38,077 nucleotides of DNA from Rhodobacteraceae bacterium WD3A24 (GCA_002967695.1 PUHN01000036.1:1-38077); one strand, 5' to 3'. Numbered from the stretch's first letter, positions 7,424 through 17,602 are shown. Translations and numbers: made by a program. The notes: a model not told the origin generated them from the sequence alone.

Positions 7424-9622
7424 TCACTCGGCCGCCATTCTTGCCAGCGGGCGCGTCGCCGGCGGCCGGTGCGCCTGCAGGCAGTCGACGATCAGGCTCT
7501 TGCGCAGGGGCTTGGCGATATAGGCATCCAGCCCGTCGGCGCGCATGCCTTCGGCGTCGCCCTCCATATCCATCGCATGCGCGGTCAGCGCGACGATGGG
7601 GATCGGCGGGCTTTCCCGCTCCGCCTCCCGCGCGCGGATGGCCCGGGTCGCCGCGCGCCCGTCGAGGCCGGGCATGGAGATGTCCATGAAGATCAGATCG
7701 GGCGCGAAACTGTCACTGAGCGCGATCGCCTCCCGCCCGTCGGCGGCGAATTCCAGCGCGATGTCGAGATCGCCCACCATTCGCGCAAACACCAGCCGGT
7801 TGGTGCGGTTGTCCTCGGCGGCGAGCACGCGCATCGCCCGCCCCCCCGCCCCGCCGCCGGCCGGGGGGGCAAGCTGTTGGAGCCGCGCGATCAGATCGCG
7901 CCGCAGCACCGGCTTTTGCACGATGCCCGTCAGCCCCGCGGCGGCGGGATCGTCCCGGGTGACCGCCGGGTTCGAGGTCAGCAGCAGCACGGGCATCGCA
8001 TGGCCGCGGGCGCGCAGTTCGGCGGTGAAGGCGAGCCCGTCCATCCCCTCCATCGCGTGGTCGGTGAGTACCACGTCAAAGGCCTCGCTGCCCGCATCGA
8101 GGGCTGCGAGCGCCTCCTCGCCCGAGCGGCACAGCGTGACCTCGACGCCGTAGGGGACGAGCTGGCGCTCAAGGATGGTCCGGTTGACCAGATTGTCGTC
8201 CACGACCAGCGCGTGGCCGATCGCAAGCGGCGCGTCGAGCGGGGCCGCGTCGGCCTCGGCCACCGGCATCGTCACCGAGAACCCGAAGCAGGCCCCCGCG
8301 CCGGGGTCGGACTCCACCCAGATGTCGCCGCCCATCAGCCCGACGAGCTGGCGGGCGATGGCCAGTCCGAGCCCAGTTCCCTCGAATTTGCGGTTGCTCT
8401 GATCCTCGACCTGGCTGAACTGGGCGAATATCCGTGCCTGATCCTGCGGCGCGATGCCGATTCCGGTATCCTCCACGGTGATGTGAAGCTGTCGCGCATC
8501 GCCGCCGCCGTCCGGGGCCACCTCATAGCCCATCACCCGTATCAGGACATGGCCCTCTTCGGTGAACTTGACCGCGTTGCCCACCAGATTGGTGAGCACC
8601 TGCCGCACCCGGCCGGGATCGGCGACGTAGCGGGTGGGCAGGAACATGTCGAAATCGATGATCATGTCGATGCCGCGGCTGCCCGCATCCGGCTGCAGCA
8701 GCATCGCGACCTCGTGGATGCAGCGTTCGAGGTCGAACGGTTCGGGATGGAGCGTGAGCTTGTCAGCCTCGATCTTGGAGTAGTCGAGCACATCGTTGAT
8801 GATCGCCAGAAGCGCCTCACCCGATGAGCGGATCGTATCGGCGCACAGGCGCTGATCCTCGCTCAACTCGGTGTCGCAGAGCAGCTCGGCCATGCCGACC
8901 ACCCCGTTCATGGGGGTTCGGATCTCGTGGCTCATATTGGCAAGAAAGGCCGATTTCGCGCGGCTGGCCGCCTCGGCGCGTTCGCGCGCCTCCTCGAGAT
9001 CGGCCTCGCGGCGCAGTGTTTCGGTGATGTTGAGCCCAAGGCTGACCATGTCGCCGCTCTGCGTGCGCCGGTCGATCAGGCGTACGCAGGTGCCGCTGCG
9101 AAAATGCAGCACGCAGGGCTCGATGGGCTCCGAGTCGAGCCGGGCATGGGTGCGCGCCACCCAGGCCTCGGGCGTGGCCGCGCCGATCTCGACCAGCCCC
9201 TCATGCGCGCAGATTTCGAGCAACCGTCGGTAACTGACCCCCGGCGCCGCCTCGGCGCGCCCCTCGAAGACCACCAGAAAGGCGCGATTCGCCGCCACCA
9301 GGCGCTGCCGGGCATCGAACACGGCGAATCCGTCGCGGATGGTCTCCACGGACTCCCACAGCCGCCGCTCGGCCATCTGGGCGAGGCTGTTGGCGCGCTC
9401 CAGATCCGAGAGGACGCGGCGGTGCTGCCCCTTGATCTGCTCGGCCTCCGAACGCGCCGACTCGGCGACGCTGCGCTGTTCCACCACCTCCTCCGACAGC
9501 GCCCGCGCATGTTTTGCAAGCTGCTGGTTGGCCTTGAAAAGTTCGCGCTGCTTCTGCTCAAGCAGCCGCTCCGCGGCCAGGCGCGCCCGCCGCTCCCGCG
9601 CCAGTTTCTCCGCCAGACTCAT
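7424..9622 (-). CDS. Cytosolic hybrid sensor histidine kinase with two receiver domains
   Basis: A 732-aa two-component protein without a convincing membrane segment. In order: N-terminal coiled coil (about 1-90); PAS-like sensor (about 90-200); HisKA with 'SHEIRTPMNG' and phospho-acceptor His232; HATPase_c with N-box Asn349, 'DTGIGI' (385-390) and 'GTGLGL' (415-420). REC1 follows (about 469-585, predicted phospho-Asp521 in 'TDHAM') and then REC2 (about 597-720, Asp647 in 'MDISMP'). There is no HPt domain, so the output must be a separate phosphotransfer protein or regulator, not visible nearby. The ATG has an AAGGGA upstream. It is divergent from the alpha-2-macroglobulin gene; a regulatory link is possible but not shown. 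Confidence 0.92.
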   Translation of the reverse strand: MSLAEKLARERRARLAAERLLEQKQRELFKANQQLAKHARALSEEVVEQRSVAESARSEAEQIKGQHRRVLSDLERANSLAQMAERRLWESVETIRDGFAVFDARQRLVAANRAFLVVFEGRAEAAPGVSYRRLLEICAHEGLVEIGAATPEAWVARTHARLDSEPIEPCVLHFRSGTCVRLIDRRTQSGDMVSLGLNITETLRREADLEEARERAEAASRAKSAFLANMSHEIRTPMNGVVGMAELLCDTELSEDQRLCADTIRSSGEALLAIINDVLDYSKIEADKLTLHPEPFDLERCIHEVAMLLQPDAGSRGIDMIIDFDMFLPTRYVADPGRVRQVLTNLVGNAVKFTEEGHVLIRVMGYEVAPDGGGDARQLHITVEDTGIGIAPQDQARIFAQFSQVEDQSNRKFEGTGLGLAIARQLVGLMGGDIWVESDPGAGACFGFSVTMPVAEADAAPLDAPLAIGHALVVDDNLVNRTILERQLVPYGVEVTLCRSGEEALAALDAGSEAFDVVLTDHAMEGMDGLAFTAELRARGHAMPVLLLTSNPAVTRDDPAAAGLTGIVQKPVLRRDLIARLQQLAPPAGGGAGGRAMRVLAAEDNRTNRLVFARMVGDLDIALEFAADGREAIALSDSFAPDLIFMDISMPGLDGRAATRAIRAREAERESPPIPIVALTAHAMDMEGDAEGMRADGLDAYIAKPLRKSLIVDCLQAHRPPATRPLARMAAE

Positions 9623-9762
9623 GCCGTGACATCCCTTGGTGGCCGCTCCGGCAGACTGGCCAATCGGGGTGAAGGGGGGCTTAATGGCGGCCGGTCTTGG
9701 CGCTTGCCGATTCGCCCGCGCCGGTGCAGGCTTGCGGGATCATCGGTGTGGAGAGTTCGGTC
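9623..9762. promoter_or_regulatory. Divergent intergenic region between hybrid kinase and alpha-2-macroglobulin
   Basis: This 140-bp region must hold the promoters of both flanking genes. The only specific element I can name is a GGAG-like ribosome-binding sequence (about 9750-9754) just upstream of ATG 9763. No convincing -35/-10 pair or dyad operator is evident by eye. Confidence 0.35.
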
Positions 9763-12700
9763 ATGGTCGCATTCGTCAACCGCTGTCTGGCGCTCGTTCT
9801 CGCCGTCCTCGCATCCGGCGCGCCGGCGCTTGCGCAAGAGGACAGCCCCGTCCCGGCCCGCCGCGCCGCCATCATCGACGACATGGACTATCCCGGCGCC
9901 GATCTGCGCCAACTCTTCGACACCACCTTCCCCGCCTGCCTGCAAGCCTGCCGCGATGACGACGCCTGCGCGGGGTTTACCTACAACACGCGCAACGGCT
10001 CGTGCTTTCCCAAGGCCGGGCTTGGCGCGCCGCAGCCCTATCAGGGCGCGGTGTCGGGGCGGATGATCCCGACCGATCCCGCGGTGCTGTCGCGCGCCGA
10101 GGCCCTGCGCGAGCGGATGGATTTCCTGCCGGCGTCGGATTTCGACGCGGCGCGCGCGCTGGCCGAGGAACTGCCGACCCTCTACACCGCCAATGAGTGG
10201 AGCGCGGGCGACCACGCCGCGGCGGCCGAGGACGCGCTGCGGCGCAACGCCTACGCCGCTGCCGCGCGCAGCTATGGCGCCGCGCTGACCGTGGGCGACG
10301 CGGCCGACCACTGGCTGGCCTATGCCGAGGCAACGCGCCGGATCACCGGCTCCGACCGCGCCGACGAGCGCCGGATGCGCGCGCGGGCACGGGCGGCTGC
10401 GCTCAACGCGGCGTTGCGGGCCGGGGACGCCACGCTGCGGGCCGAGGCCCTCGTGGCCTTCGCCGTGCTTCTGGAGCCCGCCGGCCGGGGGCGCGACATG
10501 ATCCCTGTGCTGCGGCTCGCGCAGGAGATCGCGCCGGGACGGCGCGGCGCGGCGTTGCTCGAACGTGCGGTGCGCGAATACGGCTTTCGTGTGGTCGACC
10601 ACCGCGTCGAGAGCGACTCGGCCCGTCCGCGCGTCTGTGCCGTGTTTTCCGAGCCGCTGGTGCAGGCCGGGCTCGACTATGCGCCTTATGTGCGGGTAAG
10701 CACCGGCGGCATCGCGGTGGAGGCCGAGGAGCGCGCCCTGTGCGTGGACGGACTTGCGCACGGAACCCGCTACCAGATCACGCTGCGCGAGGGGCTGCCG
10801 GCGGCCAGCGGCGAGGTGCTCGCGCGCAGCGTGCCGCTGGATGTCTATGTGCGCGACCGGGCTGCCTCGGTGCGGTTTCCGGGGCGGGCCTATGTGCTGC
10901 CCGCGGCCGGTGATCTGGCGCTGCCGGTCGAGACGGTCAACACCGACGCGCTCGAGCTCGAGCTCATGCGGGTGAGCGACCGCAACCTGGTCCGTGCGAT
11001 CCGCGACGACCAGCTCGCCCGGCCGCTGTCGCGCTGGGAGGAGATGCAGTTTTCCGAGGAGATGGCGACCGAGGTCTGGGAGGGCGAGGCCGAGGTCGGC
11101 ATGGACCTGAATGCCGAGGTCACGACCCGGCTGCCGCTGGCCGAGGTGATGGGCGATCTGCCCACCGGCGTCTATGTGCTGCACGCGGCGGTGCCCGGCA
11201 CCGATCCGTTCGACGTGCCCGCCGCCACCCAGTGGTTCGTCGTCAGCGATCTGGGCCTGTCCACCATGCAGGGCGCCGACGGGCTGCATGTGGTGGTCCG
11301 CAGCCTCGAGACCGCCGACGCGCGCGCGGACGTCGAGGTCGCGCTGGTCTCGCGGGTCAACGAGGTGCTGGCAACCGCGACCACGGATTCGCGCGGCTAC
11401 GCGCATTTCCCGCCCGGGCTCACGCGCGGCACGGGCAGCGACGCGCCCGCGCTGGTGACCGCCGAGGCGGGCGCGGGCGAGACGGTCGAGGACATCGCCT
11501 TCCTGTCGCTGACCGACCCGGAATTCGATCTCTCGGACCGCGGGGTCGAGGGCCGCGCCCCCGCGCCCCCGGTGGACGTGTTCCTGACGACCGAGCGCGG
11601 CGCCTACCGCGCCGGCGAGACCGTTCACGTCACCGCGCTGGCGCGCGACGGTGACGCGCGCGCGATCGAGGGGTTGCCGCTGACCGCGCGGTTCCTGCGC
11701 CCCGATGGCGTCGAATACGCAAGGATGCAGGCCGGGGCCACCGCCGCGGGCGGGCACGTCTTCGAACAGGAGCTGGGCGGCGGCGTCCCGCGCGGGGCGT
11801 GGCGCGTGCAGATCCATGCCGACCCCGACGAGCCGCCGCTGGCCGAGCAGAGCTTCCTGGTCGAGGATTTCCTGCCCGAGCGCATTGACTTCGAGATGGC
11901 GCTGCCCGACGCGCCGATCCGCCCCGGCGACCGGCCGCGCCTGTCGATCGACGCGCGCTATCTCTTCGGCGCGCCGGCGGCCGATCTGCCCATTGCCGGC
12001 CGGGTAACGCTGCGCCCGGCCGAAGAGGGGCTGGCCGACTGGCCCGGCTTCGGTTTCGGCCGCCACGACGCCGATGTGACGCCCGCGCGCACCGTCTTCC
12101 CTTCCGGCGTGACGACCGATGCTGACGGTGCCGCCCGCATTCCCCTCACGCTGCCCGAGATTGAGACGCGCGACCGGCCCCTCGAAATCGAGGTGGTCGC
12201 CGAGATCTCGGAGGGATCGGGCCGCCCCGTCGAGCGTGACCTCACCCGCACGCTCGCGCCGGACGCGCCGATGATGGGGCTGCGGCCCGCCTTCGAGGGC
12301 GGCGTGGTACCCGAGGGCGGCGAGGCGGGCTTCGACGTCATCGCCACCGGCCCGGACGGCGCCGCGGTGCCCGCGCGGGCGGAGTGGACGCTCAACCGCG
12401 TGCGCACCCGCTACCAGTGGTACAGCGTGCGCGGCGACTGGTTCTGGGAGCCGGTGACGACCCGCACTCGCGTCGCCGGGGGGGAGATCGCGCTGGACGG
12501 CACCGGCCCCGCGCGTATCGCCGCCCCGGTGGAGTGGGGGCGCTATGAACTGGTCGTCGCCCGCACCGACGGCGACAGCCACGCGGCGGCCTCGACGACC
12601 TTCGACGCGGGCTGGTACGCGCCCGCCGGCGTTCTCGACTCGCCCGACATGCTGGAGCTTTCGCTCGACTCCGAAAGCTACCGCCCCGGTGACACGGCGC

Positions 12701-15261
12701 GGCTGCGCGTCGTCCCGCGCGCGGCGGGCACGGCGCTGGTCAGCGTGCTGTCGAACCGGCTGATCGACATGCAGGTGGTCGAGGTGCCCGAGGGCGAGTC
12801 GGTGATCGAGCTGCCGGTGACCGAAGAATGGGGCACCGGCGCCTATGTCACCGCGTCGGTCCTGCGCCCGATGGACCCCGACGCCGGGCGCAACCCGGCG
12901 CGCGCGCTGGGGCTGGCCCATGCCGCGATCGACCCCGGCCCGCGGCGGCTGGAAGCCGAGTTCGAGGCCCCCGCCGAGGCGGACCCGCGCGGCCCGCTCG
13001 ACGTTGCCCTGCGCGTGGACGGCATGGCCGAGGGCGAGACCGCCTGGGCCACCATCGCCGCCGTGGATGAGGGAATCCTCAACCTGACGGGCTTCGAGCC
13101 GCCCGACCCGGAGGGCCACTATTTCGGCCAGCGCCGGCTCGGCATGGGGTTGCGCGACGTCTATGGCCGGCTGATCGACGGCATGAGCGGGGCCATGGGC
13201 GTGGTGCGCTCGGGCGGCGACGCGATGGCCACGATGCGGCGCGAGGCGCCGCCGCCCACCGAGGAACTCGTCGCGTATTTCTCGGGCCCCGTCGAGGTCG
13301 GCCCGGACGGCCTTGCGCGGGCCAGCTTCGATCTGCCCGCCTTCAACGGGACGGTGCGGCTGATGGGCGTGGCGTGGTCGCGCGGCGGCGTCGGACAGGC
13401 CAGCGCCGATGTGCTGGTGCGCGATCCGGTGGTGGTCAATGCCAGCCTGCCGCGCTTTCTCGCCCCCGGCGATGACAGCCGCCTCCTGCTGGAGCTGACG
13501 CACACCTCCGGCCCGGCCGGGCGGATGGCCATCGACGTGGATGCGCCGCCCGCGCTGCGGCTGGGCGATGTGCCGGGGCAGGTGGAGCTGTCAGCCGAAG
13601 GCCGCGCGCGGCTGTCGATCCCGCTGACCGCGCAGAAGCCCGGCACGCACCGGATCGCCGTTACCGTGACGACGCCCGACGGCCGCCGGCTTGACCGCAG
13701 GCTCACATTGCCGGTTGAGGCGCACGACCCCGAGATCGCCCGCACGAGCACGCTGACGCTCGATCCCGGCGAGACCCTGCGCTTCGGCGCGGACATCTTC
13801 GAGGGGCTCCGTCCCGGAACCGGCTCGGCCACGCTGGCCGCCGGCCCGCTGGCGCGGCTCGACATCGCGGGGCTGATGCGCCGGCTCGACGCCTACCCCT
13901 ATGGCTGCGCCGAACAGGTCACCTCGACGGCGACGGCCCTGCTCGTCATGCCCGAGCTGGCCGCGGATATGGGCATCGCCGGCCCCGACGAGGCCCGCAC
14001 ACGCATCGAGGCGGCCATCGACCGCGTGCTGACCTACCAGGCGCCCAACGGGGCCTTCGGGCTGTGGCGCGCCGGCACGGGTGACCTGTGGCTCGACGCC
14101 TATGTGACCGATTTCCTCGCCCGTGCGCGCGAGCGCGGCTTCGAGGTGCCCGACACGGCCTTCCGCGCGGCGATGGACAATCTACGCAACCGCCTCAACT
14201 ACGCCCCCGATTTCGAGGAGGACGGCGGCCCCTGGGCCTACGCGCTGATGGTGCTCGCGCGCGAGGGCGCGGCGGCGGTCGGCGATCTGCGCTACTACGC
14301 CGACGTCAAGGCATCGGCGTTCGACACGCCGCTCGCGGCGGCGCAACTCGGTACGGCGCTGGCGGCCTATGGCGACACCGGCCGGGCCGATGCGATGTTC
14401 TCGCAGGCCGCCCGGCTTGCCCGCGAGGGCGGCGATGAGCACGGCGGCGGCTGGCGCGAGGATTACGGCACCCCCCTGCGCGACACCGCCGGCCTTCTGG
14501 CGCTTGCGGCCGAGAGCGGCAGCGGCGCGGTGGACCGGTCGGCGCTCGCGCAAAGCCTTGCCGAGGGGCTCACATCGCGCAGGGCGGCACGGGGGATGTC
14601 ACCGCAGGAAGCCGCCTGGAGCCTGCGCGCGGCCGGCGCCCTGACCGACGCTGCCGCCGACAGCGGGCTTGCGGTCAACGGCGCGCCAGTCAGCGGGCCC
14701 GTGGTGCGCATGATCGAGGACACGGTGCGCGGCGGCCGCCCGGTGACGGTCGCCAATACCGGCACGGGACCCGCTGAGGTCATGCTGACCGCCTTCGGCG
14801 TGCCCGTCACCGCCCCGCCCGCCGAGGGGCGCGGCTACCGGATCGAACGGTCGCACTACACGCTGGAGGGCGAGCCGATCACGCTTGAATCGGTTCCGGT
14901 GGGCACGCGCGTCGTCACCGTGTTGCGGGTGACCCCGCTGGGCACGGGCGGCGGGCGGCTGATGGTTGACGATCCGCTGCCGGCGGGCTTCGAGATCGAC
15001 AACCCCAACCTGCTGCGCGCCGGCGACATCGCCGCGCTCGACTGGCTGGATCTCGACGACGTGGCCGAGCACACCGAGGCGCGCGACGCACGCTTCCTCG
15101 CCGCCGTCGACTGGCGCGAGGATGAAAGCTTCCGGCTGGGCTACATTGCCCGCGCGGTCACCCCCGGCAGTTATCGCCACCCAGCCGCCAGCGTCGAGGA
15201 CATGTATCGCCCCATGCGCCGCGCGATCACCGATACGGGCCGCGCGACCGTCGTCGAATGA
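9763..15261 (+). CDS. Bacterial alpha-2-macroglobulin with PAN/Apple domain and CxEQ thioester
   Basis: A 1832-aa secreted protein of the bacterial alpha-2-macroglobulin (YfhM-like) family, a protease trap thought to guard the periplasm. I start it at ATG 9763, which gives a signal peptide (residues 1-24, ending 'APALA'). There is no lipobox cysteine, unlike E. coli YfhM. A PAN/Apple-like module follows (Cys59, 63, 69, 81), then macroglobulin beta-domains and a hydrophobic-poor candidate bait region. The thioester 'PYGCAEQ' has Cys1382 and Gln1385, within an alpha/alpha-barrel thioester domain. The intact CxEQ implies covalent trapping ability. The stop overlaps the pbpC start as ATGA, matching the known yfhM-pbpC linkage. 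Exact macroglobulin domain borders cannot be set by eye. Confidence 0.92.
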   Translation: MVAFVNRCLALVLAVLASGAPALAQEDSPVPARRAAIIDDMDYPGADLRQLFDTTFPACLQACRDDDACAGFTYNTRNGSCFPKAGLGAPQPYQGAVSGRMIPTDPAVLSRAEALRERMDFLPASDFDAARALAEELPTLYTANEWSAGDHAAAAEDALRRNAYAAAARSYGAALTVGDAADHWLAYAEATRRITGSDRADERRMRARARAAALNAALRAGDATLRAEALVAFAVLLEPAGRGRDMIPVLRLAQEIAPGRRGAALLERAVREYGFRVVDHRVESDSARPRVCAVFSEPLVQAGLDYAPYVRVSTGGIAVEAEERALCVDGLAHGTRYQITLREGLPAASGEVLARSVPLDVYVRDRAASVRFPGRAYVLPAAGDLALPVETVNTDALELELMRVSDRNLVRAIRDDQLARPLSRWEEMQFSEEMATEVWEGEAEVGMDLNAEVTTRLPLAEVMGDLPTGVYVLHAAVPGTDPFDVPAATQWFVVSDLGLSTMQGADGLHVVVRSLETADARADVEVALVSRVNEVLATATTDSRGYAHFPPGLTRGTGSDAPALVTAEAGAGETVEDIAFLSLTDPEFDLSDRGVEGRAPAPPVDVFLTTERGAYRAGETVHVTALARDGDARAIEGLPLTARFLRPDGVEYARMQAGATAAGGHVFEQELGGGVPRGAWRVQIHADPDEPPLAEQSFLVEDFLPERIDFEMALPDAPIRPGDRPRLSIDARYLFGAPAADLPIAGRVTLRPAEEGLADWPGFGFGRHDADVTPARTVFPSGVTTDADGAARIPLTLPEIETRDRPLEIEVVAEISEGSGRPVERDLTRTLAPDAPMMGLRPAFEGGVVPEGGEAGFDVIATGPDGAAVPARAEWTLNRVRTRYQWYSVRGDWFWEPVTTRTRVAGGEIALDGTGPARIAAPVEWGRYELVVARTDGDSHAAASTTFDAGWYAPAGVLDSPDMLELSLDSESYRPGDTARLRVVPRAAGTALVSVLSNRLIDMQVVEVPEGESVIELPVTEEWGTGAYVTASVLRPMDPDAGRNPARALGLAHAAIDPGPRRLEAEFEAPAEADPRGPLDVALRVDGMAEGETAWATIAAVDEGILNLTGFEPPDPEGHYFGQRRLGMGLRDVYGRLIDGMSGAMGVVRSGGDAMATMRREAPPPTEELVAYFSGPVEVGPDGLARASFDLPAFNGTVRLMGVAWSRGGVGQASADVLVRDPVVVNASLPRFLAPGDDSRLLLELTHTSGPAGRMAIDVDAPPALRLGDVPGQVELSAEGRARLSIPLTAQKPGTHRIAVTVTTPDGRRLDRRLTLPVEAHDPEIARTSTLTLDPGETLRFGADIFEGLRPGTGSATLAAGPLARLDIAGLMRRLDAYPYGCAEQVTSTATALLVMPELAADMGIAGPDEARTRIEAAIDRVLTYQAPNGAFGLWRAGTGDLWLDAYVTDFLARARERGFEVPDTAFRAAMDNLRNRLNYAPDFEEDGGPWAYALMVLAREGAAAVGDLRYYADVKASAFDTPLAAAQLGTALAAYGDTGRADAMFSQAARLAREGGDEHGGGWREDYGTPLRDTAGLLALAAESGSGAVDRSALAQSLAEGLTSRRAARGMSPQEAAWSLRAAGALTDAAADSGLAVNGAPVSGPVVRMIEDTVRGGRPVTVANTGTGPAEVMLTAFGVPVTAPPAEGRGYRIERSHYTLEGEPITLESVPVGTRVVTVLRVTPLGTGGGRLMVDDPLPAGFEIDNPNLLRAGDIAALDWLDLDDVAEHTEARDARFLAAVDWREDESFRLGYIARAVTPGSYRHPAASVEDMYRPMRRAITDTGRATVVE

Positions 15262-17351
15262 GCGCGGCCCCCGGCCGGCCGTCACGGGTCCGCCCGGCAC
15301 GGTGGGTGTTCACGCTGGCCCTTCTGATCTGGTTCGCGGCGCTGGCGCGTGACGGCTTCGACGCCTTCATCGACGCCACCGTGCTGCCGCCCCTTGTGCC
15401 CGAAACGTCGGTCGAGGTGCTCGCGCGCGACGGCACGCTTTTGCGCGCCTTCACCGTCGAGGACGGACGCTGGCGGCTGTCGGTGGCGCCCGAGGAGGTG
15501 GATCGCGACTACCTCGCCATGCTGATCGCCTATGAGGACCGGCGCTTCCACAGCCACTCGGGCATTGACGTCCTCGCGCTGGGCCGGGCGGTGTGGCAGG
15601 CGCTGGCGCGGGGCCGCGTCGTCTCGGGCGGCTCGACGCTGACAATGCAGGTCGCCCGGCTCATCGAGGACGGCCCCACCGGCCGCCTCGCCGGAAAGCT
15701 GCGGCAGATGCGCGTGGCGCTGGCTCTGGAGCGGCGACTGACCAAGGGCCAGATTCTGTCCCTCTACATGCATCACGCTCCCTTCGGCGGCAATCTCGAA
15801 GGCATCCGCGCGGCGAGCTTTGCCTATCTGGGGCGCGAACCGCACCGGCTCACGCCCGCCGAAGCCGCGCTGATGGTCGCCATTCCGCAATCGCCCGAGG
15901 CCCGCCGACCCGACCGCAACCCCGAGGCCGCCGAAGCCGCCCGCGCCCGCGTTCTGGCCCGGATGCGGCGCGACGGCGTGATCGCACCCGACCGCGCCCG
16001 CGCCGCGATGACCGAGCCCGTCCCGCGCACCCGCCGCCCGTTCCCCATGCTCGCAGCACACCTCGCCGACCGGCTCGTGGCCGAGGCGCCCGAGCACCCG
16101 CTGCACCGAACCACCATCGACGCCCGCTTGCAGGCCCGGCTCGAGGATCTCGCCCGCGGCGCCGTGGCCGGGGGCGATCCGGCGCTGTCGGCGGCGATCA
16201 TGGTCGCCGACCACGCGACCGGCGAAATTCTGGCCAGCGTCGGCGGGCCCGACTACGGCAACGACGCGCGGCGCGGCTATGTCGACATGACCCGGGCCCT
16301 GCGCTCACCGGGCTCGACGCTCAAGCCGCTGATCTACGGGCTCGCCTTCGATGATGGCCTCGCCCACCCCGCCACGCTGATCGAGGACCGCGCCACGGAT
16401 TTCGGCCGCTACGCCCCGCGCAATTTCGACGGCCGTTTCCGCGGCGACGTGACCGTGCGCGAGGCGCTCGAGCTTTCGCTAAATCTGCCCGTCGTCGCGG
16501 TGACCGAGGCGCTGGGGCCGGCGCGGCTGATCGCGGCGCTGGAACGGGCCGGCGCCCGCGCCGTGGTGCCCGGCGAAGCGCCGGGGCTCGCCGTCGCGCT
16601 GGGCGGCGTCGGCGTGCGGCTGGAGGGGCTGGTGCAGCTCTACGCCGCCCTCGCGCGCGGGGGTGCGACGGTACCGCTGCGGGTCCGGGCACGCGAGAGC
16701 GGCGCGCCGGAAAACGGCGACGCGCCCGCCGCGCGGCTGATGGGGCCCGGCGCGGCCTGGCATGTGGGCGATATCCTCTCGGGCGCGGCTCCTCCCCCCG
16801 GCGCGCCGTCGTTGCGCATCGCATGGAAGACGGGCACTTCCTATGGCCACCGTGACGCGCTGGCGCTGGGCTATGATGGCCGCGTCGTCGCGGGCGTCTG
16901 GCTGGGCCGGCCCGACGGCACGCCCGTGCCCGGCGCCTTTGGCGCCGAGGTCGCCGCGCCGGTGTTGTTCGAGACGTTCCAGCGACTGAGCGCGCCTGTC
17001 ACCCCCCTGCCGCCCGCGCCCGCCGATGCGCTCCTGGCCGACACCGCCGAGCTGCCCGCCCCGCTGAGACGCTTTCGCGGGCGCGACGGCAGCGCCGGCC
17101 CCGAGCCCGACGCGCCGCGGCTGGCCTTCCCGCCCGACGGGGCGGCGGTGGAGGCGCTGGAAGGCGCGGTGCATGCGCGGGTGACGCGGGGCACGCCACC
17201 CTTCACATGGCTGGCCGACGGCGCGCCGGTGGCGCTCGCCTCGCGCGGGCGGGCGGTGGAACTCGCGCTGCCCGGGCCGGGCTTCGTGACCTTGTCGGTG
17301 ATCGACGCCGAAGGCCGCGCCGACCGCGCGCAGATCGAGCTGCTGCCCTGA
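15258..17351 (+). CDS. pbpC: Penicillin-binding protein 1C (bifunctional glycosyltransferase/transpeptidase-like)
   Basis: A 697-aa class A PBP. One N-terminal membrane anchor (about residues 14-32) is followed by a GT51 lipid-II glycosyltransferase domain, with catalytic Glu93 in 'AYEDRRFHSHSG' and 'GGSTLTMQ' (124-131). The transpeptidase domain has SxxK Ser353-Lys356 ('SPGSTLKP'), SxN 407-409 ('SLN') and KTG at 524-526. The last ~95 residues form the beta-rich BiPBP_C domain specific to PBP1C. It acts at the outer face of the inner membrane. Its ATG overlaps the alpha-2-macroglobulin stop by 4 nt, so translation is probably coupled. The pairing suggests wall repair together with protease inhibition when the envelope is breached; this is a published hypothesis for the family rather than something the sequence shows. 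Confidence 0.95.
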   Translation: MSAAPGRPSRVRPARWVFTLALLIWFAALARDGFDAFIDATVLPPLVPETSVEVLARDGTLLRAFTVEDGRWRLSVAPEEVDRDYLAMLIAYEDRRFHSHSGIDVLALGRAVWQALARGRVVSGGSTLTMQVARLIEDGPTGRLAGKLRQMRVALALERRLTKGQILSLYMHHAPFGGNLEGIRAASFAYLGREPHRLTPAEAALMVAIPQSPEARRPDRNPEAAEAARARVLARMRRDGVIAPDRARAAMTEPVPRTRRPFPMLAAHLADRLVAEAPEHPLHRTTIDARLQARLEDLARGAVAGGDPALSAAIMVADHATGEILASVGGPDYGNDARRGYVDMTRALRSPGSTLKPLIYGLAFDDGLAHPATLIEDRATDFGRYAPRNFDGRFRGDVTVREALELSLNLPVVAVTEALGPARLIAALERAGARAVVPGEAPGLAVALGGVGVRLEGLVQLYAALARGGATVPLRVRARESGAPENGDAPAARLMGPGAAWHVGDILSGAAPPPGAPSLRIAWKTGTSYGHRDALALGYDGRVVAGVWLGRPDGTPVPGAFGAEVAAPVLFETFQRLSAPVTPLPPAPADALLADTAELPAPLRRFRGRDGSAGPEPDAPRLAFPPDGAAVEALEGAVHARVTRGTPPFTWLADGAPVALASRGRAVELALPGPGFVTLSVIDAEGRADRAQIELLP

Positions 17352-17404
17352 CCGGCGCGCGGCAGCCCTTGCGCGGGCGGCCTGACGGGCGCATCCTGAC
17401 CGTC

Positions 17405-17602
17405 ATGCAGAAGACGCTGATCGTTCTCGGGCTCGCGATCCTTCTGGCGGGGCTCGCCTGGCCCTGGCTTCGTCACCTGCCCATCGGCCGGCTTCCGGGC
17501 GACATCACGATCGAGCTGGGCGGCGCGCGCCTCTATCTGCCCATCGCCACCTCGATCCTGATTAGCATCGTCCTGACGATCCTGCTGCGGCTCTTTCGCT
17601 AG
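17405..17602 (+). CDS. DUF2905 small membrane protein
   Basis: A 65-aa protein with two hydrophobic helices (about residues 5-20 and 45-62) separated by 'IGRLPGDITIELGGARLYLPIATS'. That loop, with its 'GRLPGDI', is the signature of DUF2905. No function is known for the family. I start it at ATG 17405, as homologues begin with a hydrophobic helix within a few residues. It lies 53 bp after pbpC, probably in the same transcript. No strong Shine-Dalgarno is visible. Confidence 0.8.
   Translation: MQKTLIVLGLAILLAGLAWPWLRHLPIGRLPGDITIELGGARLYLPIATSILISIVLTILLRLFR

Noticed and set aside
9619-13503. Very long minus-strand frame (about 1294 codons) opposite the macroglobulin gene
   Set aside because: It is a GC-rich antisense shadow: low-complexity, Arg/His/Gly/Ala-rich translation, no domains, while the plus strand encodes a clear family with catalytic motifs.
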